Below, one piece after another: positions 6,946 to 11,002 of a stretch of DNA of 11,002 bases (positions are counted from its first letter, which is position 1; every line of letters begins with the position of its first letter). Under the pieces are notes generated by a model. It saw nothing but the letters and a program-made list of their open reading frames with translations, was not told where the DNA came from and ran no database searches. A program made the position numbers and the translations under genes. The stretch is from Stereocaulon alpinum (taxonomy: Eukaryota; Ascomycota; Lecanoromycetes; Lecanorales; Stereocaulaceae): contig JAEUBA010000281.1 of assembly GCA_018257865.1 (NCBI GenBank), forward strand, positions 1-11,002, in the 5' to 3' direction.

Positions 6946-9597
6946 TTTTCAGTTTTAATGAAGTTTTTTCTTTGAAGTCTTGTATACTTTTTATTTGAGT
7001 CTGAAATGTATGCATATAAGTCGTCAGGATCATGATCGTGTGTACATGAGGCTAGATTAAGAGCATCAAACAAATTTTTCTCTCTTGTAAGTAAGGTTAA
7101 ATGTTGATTGCCCTTACATGAAGCGTCTAGCTGTATGGCTAAATAGCTATAAGTTGTTTTAGTGTCATTGTTTGACATAAATACAATAAAGCGTTTATAC
7201 TCAAAACAAAAAGATATAAAACAAGATTTGTTTTCCGCCTTATTAATAATATCATTATTTTCAAAGTTTAATGTATAATCATAATTTTCGTCAAGCCAGC
7301 TAACTCTATGATTTAAAGACTTCTTATCTAAGTTATCCCCAAACATTTTACCGCCGAAAGCTTTGAAATATTTAATAACATCACTGTCAGTTTTCAATAT
7401 AACACCAGGATTAGCAAAGCTGATTAGTGCTTTAGCTAAATCGTTTTTTTCATAGTCGAAATAGTTTGTAATGCAATAAATTCTAGTTCTATTATCCATA
7501 CTAACAGGAAAATATATTTCGTCCATATCAGAGTATAATTCAGCTATATATAGTATATTTCTTTCCAAATTAATTTTACTAATAAGAGATCTGTTTCCAT
7601 AACCAATTATTCTATTAGTTTATTTATAAGGGTTGTTTATAATCTCCTTTATTTTATCATTTTCATAATCTATTATAACACATTTTTTAATAGCAAATTT
7701 ATATATATAGTCTAAAGTATCTGTATTTATTTTATACGGAGTTCTAGTAAGACCATTTATCAAATCTATTATGATATTATTATCTTTTAATATTGTTGGT
7801 TTACTATTCCCGACTTTATCTATATATATTCTATCTGTATATTTAATATCGTTTAGTAAATATCCACCTAATCTAATCTTTTTGGTTTTAGGACACATTT
7901 TGTACTCTTTTGGTGGACAAACCTTAGATAATCTAGAAGGTGGATGAAATATAGATTTACCTTTGTTTATTATAATAACATCTCTACTAGTATCCGTTAA
8001 CCTTAAATACTCCATCTGTTTATAGTCTACATCGATTATACCCGATTTTTCATGTACAGCAAGTTTCAGTAATTCACACTCAATGAGGGCATATATAAAA
8101 AAGCCTCCGACTCTAGCATTGAAATTAGTGTCAGAAGTTACTGTTTTATATTCCATATTAGTGTCCCTAAAATCTGAAAAAGTATTTTCTATATTAGATG
8201 ATCTAATGCCTCCAGCATACTTTATATAAAAATATCTGTTTTCTTGCCAAAATTGTCATAGGCTAATATGGATGGTATTCCCGGCGTTACATTGTGATCT
8301 ACTTTTGTAGACTCATTTGTAACTACAAATAAAAAAATATTGAATAAAGATATCAGAGATATCATCATGTCCTAATTGCTTAACAATATTTAAATACCAT
8401 TGTATGTATTCAGTTCTATGTGTTTTATTATTACCAGTATATTTATCAGGACTGGACAACAATTGAGATATATTATTCTTATTGTCAATGATAAAGCCAT
8501 GTGTTTTACTGCTATAGTATATACGAGACTTTGGTTTTTTATTTGAATTAAACCAAGTTTGTTCCTCGAATAAAGTATCTTCAATATCTCTTTGCAGGTC
8601 TATTAATGACTTAACATTTTTTGCTTTAAAATACTATCAACTTCTTGGAAACATACTTGTAATAAATCATCCCTATTTTTAGGTAAATCTCTATTTCTAT
8701 AAAATGTAGGTGACGATCGAACACCACCTAGATTCATATGTATATTGTCAAAAGAAAACTTATCCTTACTTAACTTAAGTCCAATATATACATTTCCTCT
8801 AACCGTGTGGTAGTTGTTATGGTTATATAGACTTTTCTATACTCCATGTCTAGTATAGACAAAAAATTATTAATTGAGTTTACTCGACCTATATGGGCTT
8901 GAAATCCAGCATTAATATTGTAACCTTTATTTTTCACAAGTTCAATAAAGTTTTCCATATCTCTTACAACAAAACAACAACCATTAATAATATTGAAAGG
9001 TTCTATCTTGTAATCTACATCTTTAACAAGTTTATCAAACCCATCAAGAGAACCTGATACCTCTTTTATGAAGGTTTTGTAATCTTTTTTTATGGCTTAG
9101 TCTACTAATAGATACGTGGTACTAACATCCACTTGTAAAACCAACTTGTCCATTAATTTCATTACTTCCAGACAAGTAACAGCTTGATAGAAACCCTATA
9201 TTGTTTCAATATATTAGTCGAGATAATACACAGTTTTGCTAAGTGCAAGAGGATCAGCTCTTGTTCCCCCAAATATACTACTATCAATTATTACTAAAAA
9301 GCTACCATACTCTTTATAAAAATTACCCATAACATTAGCCCTGATTTAAACGAAGTGTAAAAAAGTAGTAAGGAAAATGTCAGGATATGTCATATAATTA
9401 TAAACTAAAACTTTAGAGTTTTTATTTAATACTCTAATCATAACAAGATTTAATTTGCTTATTCCATTCTCTTTGGAACTATCAAGCTTTTGTATTTCTC
9501 CTGATTCCAAAGAATGCTGTAGCTCTTCCGTTATTAAATAATTGTTTTTATATATAAAATTACGTGTGCCGGTAGTGAACTTATCAAAATTTGTCAT
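6933..9597 (-). pseudogene. T7-like (linear plasmid type) RNA polymerase, truncated pseudogene, minus-strand copy
   Basis: The better preserved of two RNA polymerase remnants. Its last part (7568-6933) encodes YFPVSMDNRTRIYC (T7-like DxRxRIY, Asp codon 7496-7494), FANPG, and IQLDASCKGNQHL. The last is polymerase motif A, with its metal-binding Asp at 7127-7125. The spacing of 123 residues between the two Asp residues is close to T7 (D421 to D537). Upstream, 8156-7620 holds PPSRLSKVCPPKEYK and LGGYLLND. The frame is open from about 8625 to 7623 with TGA as Trp. Farther up, the reading changes frame near 8625 (an A6 run) and near 8815. The part from ATG 9597 carries in-frame stops at 9346-9348, 9214-9216, 9196-9198 and 9097-9099. 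TAA 7620-7622 also interrupts it. The gene stops about 55 residues after motif A, so motifs B and C are absent. Whether 9597-8630 is the true N-terminus or a separate ORF is uncertain. Confidence 0.8.
6935..6955. other. Tail-to-tail junction of the two RNA polymerase remnants
   Basis: Plus-strand homology to the polymerase is good up to CFISFCF (about 6945). From there the plus strand reads as the antisense of the minus copy, whose own frame ends at TAA 6933-6935. The two truncated genes therefore meet within about 15 bases, with no spacer and no C-terminal half of either gene. Confidence 0.7.
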
Positions 9598-9650
9598 TAT
9601 ATAAGATTGTTATTTTGTTTTAAGTGTAGCACAATACTAAATTCAAGGTT

Positions 9651-10992
9651 CTAGATAAACCTATTCCTATGTGCCATCTTTATATTAGACCCATCATTAT
9701 AATATTTTAAGTATATAATAGGTATACCTTGGTTTTTAGGTACTTCTAACATTCTTAGCCAAACTAATGTTGTATCGCTTACCAGCATTTTCTGTTATGT
9801 TTCTACTAGTATTGAATGGGTTTCTATCGTTAATTAGCTTTTTAACTGTTTCAGTTATATCCATTTCAATATTAAGTTCTTTACGTATTTGTTTTCAAAC
9901 ATTAGTATTAGGATCTCAATTACTTTTGAAGTCTTTGTAATTAAAACAATTATCCTTATTACCCACCCATATAATTCAATATAAATGACGCCTACCTATT
10001 TCGTGATATTTAGTATAAATACTCTACACTTTTGACCCCATACTACTATCTGTATATTTAAACCCTAATTTAAGTTTGTTTAACAGATATTTATTTTTTT
10101 AGTTTCTTCTATAGGTATAACAACTTCAGTATTAAGTTCTGCTACATTAGCCATCATGTTTTGTCTAACATAATTTAGACGTTTACCATTGACTGTATCA
10201 GTTACATCAGAATATGTAGTACCTACAGTAGCTACCTTATAAGTGTTAGTGCTATTTACACTAAGACAACTATTATCTTTAGTTGGCGCAAATAAAGGTG
10301 TCATTGTAGAAAGTATAGTATTTCTACTTAGTTCTGGTGTTTTGGGTGTACTGGGTACTTGTGGTCTACGTACACCACTAGTATTATACATAGGACTAAC
10401 CGGTTCGAGTAAAATCCCGTTACCAACTAACTTACCACCAAAGTGTACGGATCTTTATGAGACACTAGGGATTTTTTTTTTGAACTAATACCACTAACTT
10501 TTTTATTAGTAACTGAAGTATCTGGGGCTACAGCACTAATTCTACTCGGAGTGTTTTCGGAGTTAGGTTTATAGTTCTGTGTATTATGAACAGGTATATC
10601 ATAGGTAGAAGGAGCAGGTTTTAAATAATTGCTTCTAAGATTACTTTGACCATTGTGACGGTTTAATACACGACCAGTAGACTCTTTAATTGGAACAACA
10701 CTAACTATACTAATACTATTACCAATAATACGACCCCACCTCTATAATCTATATAACATTTAGAACTTTTAGGGCCTTTAACCACCTCTCCTACCCCCTC
10801 TGCACCATTTTTATTTAAAGAAAAACCTTTGTTTGCATAGTTAGTGGCGTCTAAAGGATTAGTAACAGTGCTTGCTTCGCCTGAGCTTCGCCTGAGCTTC
10901 GCCTGAGCTTCGCCTGAGCTTCGCCTGAGCTTCGCCTGAGCTTCGCCTGAGAGGGCAGGGTAGTTAGTATTAAGCTTTAACGGAGTTTTCAT
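9651..10992 (-). pseudogene. Unidentified plasmid-like ORF, about 447 codons over four frame changes
   Basis: Starts at ATG 10992 (MKTPLKLNTNYPALS) and continues as one protein-like reading through five frame segments to TAG 9651-9653. The frame changes lie near 10740 (GGGG run), 10440, 10090 (A7 run) and 9750, and an extra TAG sits at 10024-10026. An 11-residue repeat follows the N-terminus. The middle is rich in Ser, Thr, Asn and Pro. The last third is more compact and looks like a conserved domain: KYHEIGRRHLYWIIW, a WDPNTNVWKQIRKEL stretch, NQGIPIIYLKYYND and a basic end MAHRNRF. Three Trp in that part are TGA codons (9976, 9916 and 9895 as lowest bases), matching the mitochondrial code. 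It lies 53 nt upstream of the minus-strand RNA polymerase on the same strand, so the two may derive from one plasmid. I recognise no family. No polymerase B or terminal-protein motif was seen. Confidence 0.5.
10874..10950. repeat. Seven perfect tandem copies of an 11-bp GC-rich unit
   Basis: The unit GCTTCGCCTGA repeats exactly seven times with no substitutions, in strongly AT-rich surroundings (7 of 11 bases are G or C). On the minus strand it lies inside the unknown ORF. Because 11 is not a multiple of three, three units make one 11-residue repeat (SGEAQAKLRRS), and none of the three frames contains a stop. The perfection suggests recent expansion. Confidence 0.97.
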
Positions 10993-11002
10993 GCTAGAGT
11001 TA

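Noticed and set aside
7014..7022. ATATAAGTC resembling the yeast mitochondrial promoter nonanucleotide
   Set aside because: It is a single short match inside the RNA polymerase remnant, no better than chance in AT-rich DNA.
8255..8330. Alternative frame (NVTPGIPSILAYDNFGKK) within the minus-strand polymerase
   Set aside because: It looks protein-like and may be the true local reading if two compensating frameshifts exist. The other frame is open throughout with TGA as Trp, so I could not decide and did not list it as a feature.
8390..8584. Separate 64-codon minus-strand ORF
   Set aside because: The adjacent frame here gives a continuous polymerase-linked reading (EEQTWFNSNKKPKS and onward), so this frame is a shadow.
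10243..10488. Plus-strand frame of 81 codons
   Set aside because: It is antisense to the longer minus-strand reading (10992-9651), which has consistent composition and TGA-Trp usage.
10874..10950. CRISPR-like array
   Set aside because: The units are directly adjacent with no spacers, so it is a simple tandem repeat.
3852..11002. Plasmid DNA polymerase B gene or terminal inverted repeats
   Set aside because: No family B polymerase motifs and no long inverted terminal sequence pair were found by eye, so an intact invertron is not claimed.

Overview
This window reads as fungal mitochondrial DNA, AT-rich and using a mitochondrial code in which TGA is tryptophan. The evidence is a complete nad1 gene with three in-frame TGA codons at conserved Trp positions, a group I intron inside it carrying a dead GIY-YIG endonuclease, small mitochondrial-type tRNAs, and remnants of T7-like RNA polymerase genes of the kind carried by linear (invertron) mitochondrial plasmids. 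The lineage cannot be named from what is visible.

Layout. Positions 1-1640 are sparse: a three-hairpin structured element at the very start, a 54-codon membrane-protein-like ORF (356-520), tRNA-Arg(UCU) at 587-657, tRNA-Cys(GCA) at about 976-1042 with a reduced D arm, and a decayed tRNA-like element at about 1382-1447. Positions 1641-3851 hold nad1 in two exons (1641-2276 and 3399-3851), giving a 362-residue protein. The 1122-nt intron has a recognisable group I core directly after the 5' splice site. Behind the core lies a GIY-YIG/NUMOD3/NUMOD1 reading frame with one frameshift and five in-frame stops.

From 3852 to the end nothing is clearly functional. The content looks like integrated plasmid DNA in decay. 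A minus-strand remnant (4338-3852) abuts the nad1 stop. Two diverged T7-like RNA polymerase remnants face each other tail to tail: one on the plus strand (about 4662-6945), one on the minus strand (about 9597-6933). By hand alignment they are about 48% identical over a gapless 104 residues, and both break off at the same junction near 6945, before the C-terminal polymerase motifs. They also share a stop codon at exactly the same aligned position. Upstream of the minus copy lies a further minus-strand reading frame (10992-9651) of unknown function. It is broken by four frame changes, is rich in Ser/Thr/Pro/Asn, and contains seven perfect copies of a GC-rich 11-bp repeat near its start.

How the parts relate: nad1 and the tRNAs are the resident mitochondrial genes. 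The intron endonuclease is the dead remnant of a homing element. The 3.85-11 kb block is best explained as two related but distinct plasmid-derived segments joined in opposite orientation. Several frame changes sit in or near homopolymer runs, so sequencing error cannot be excluded for those, but the many in-frame TAA/TAG codons argue for genuine decay of most of the block.
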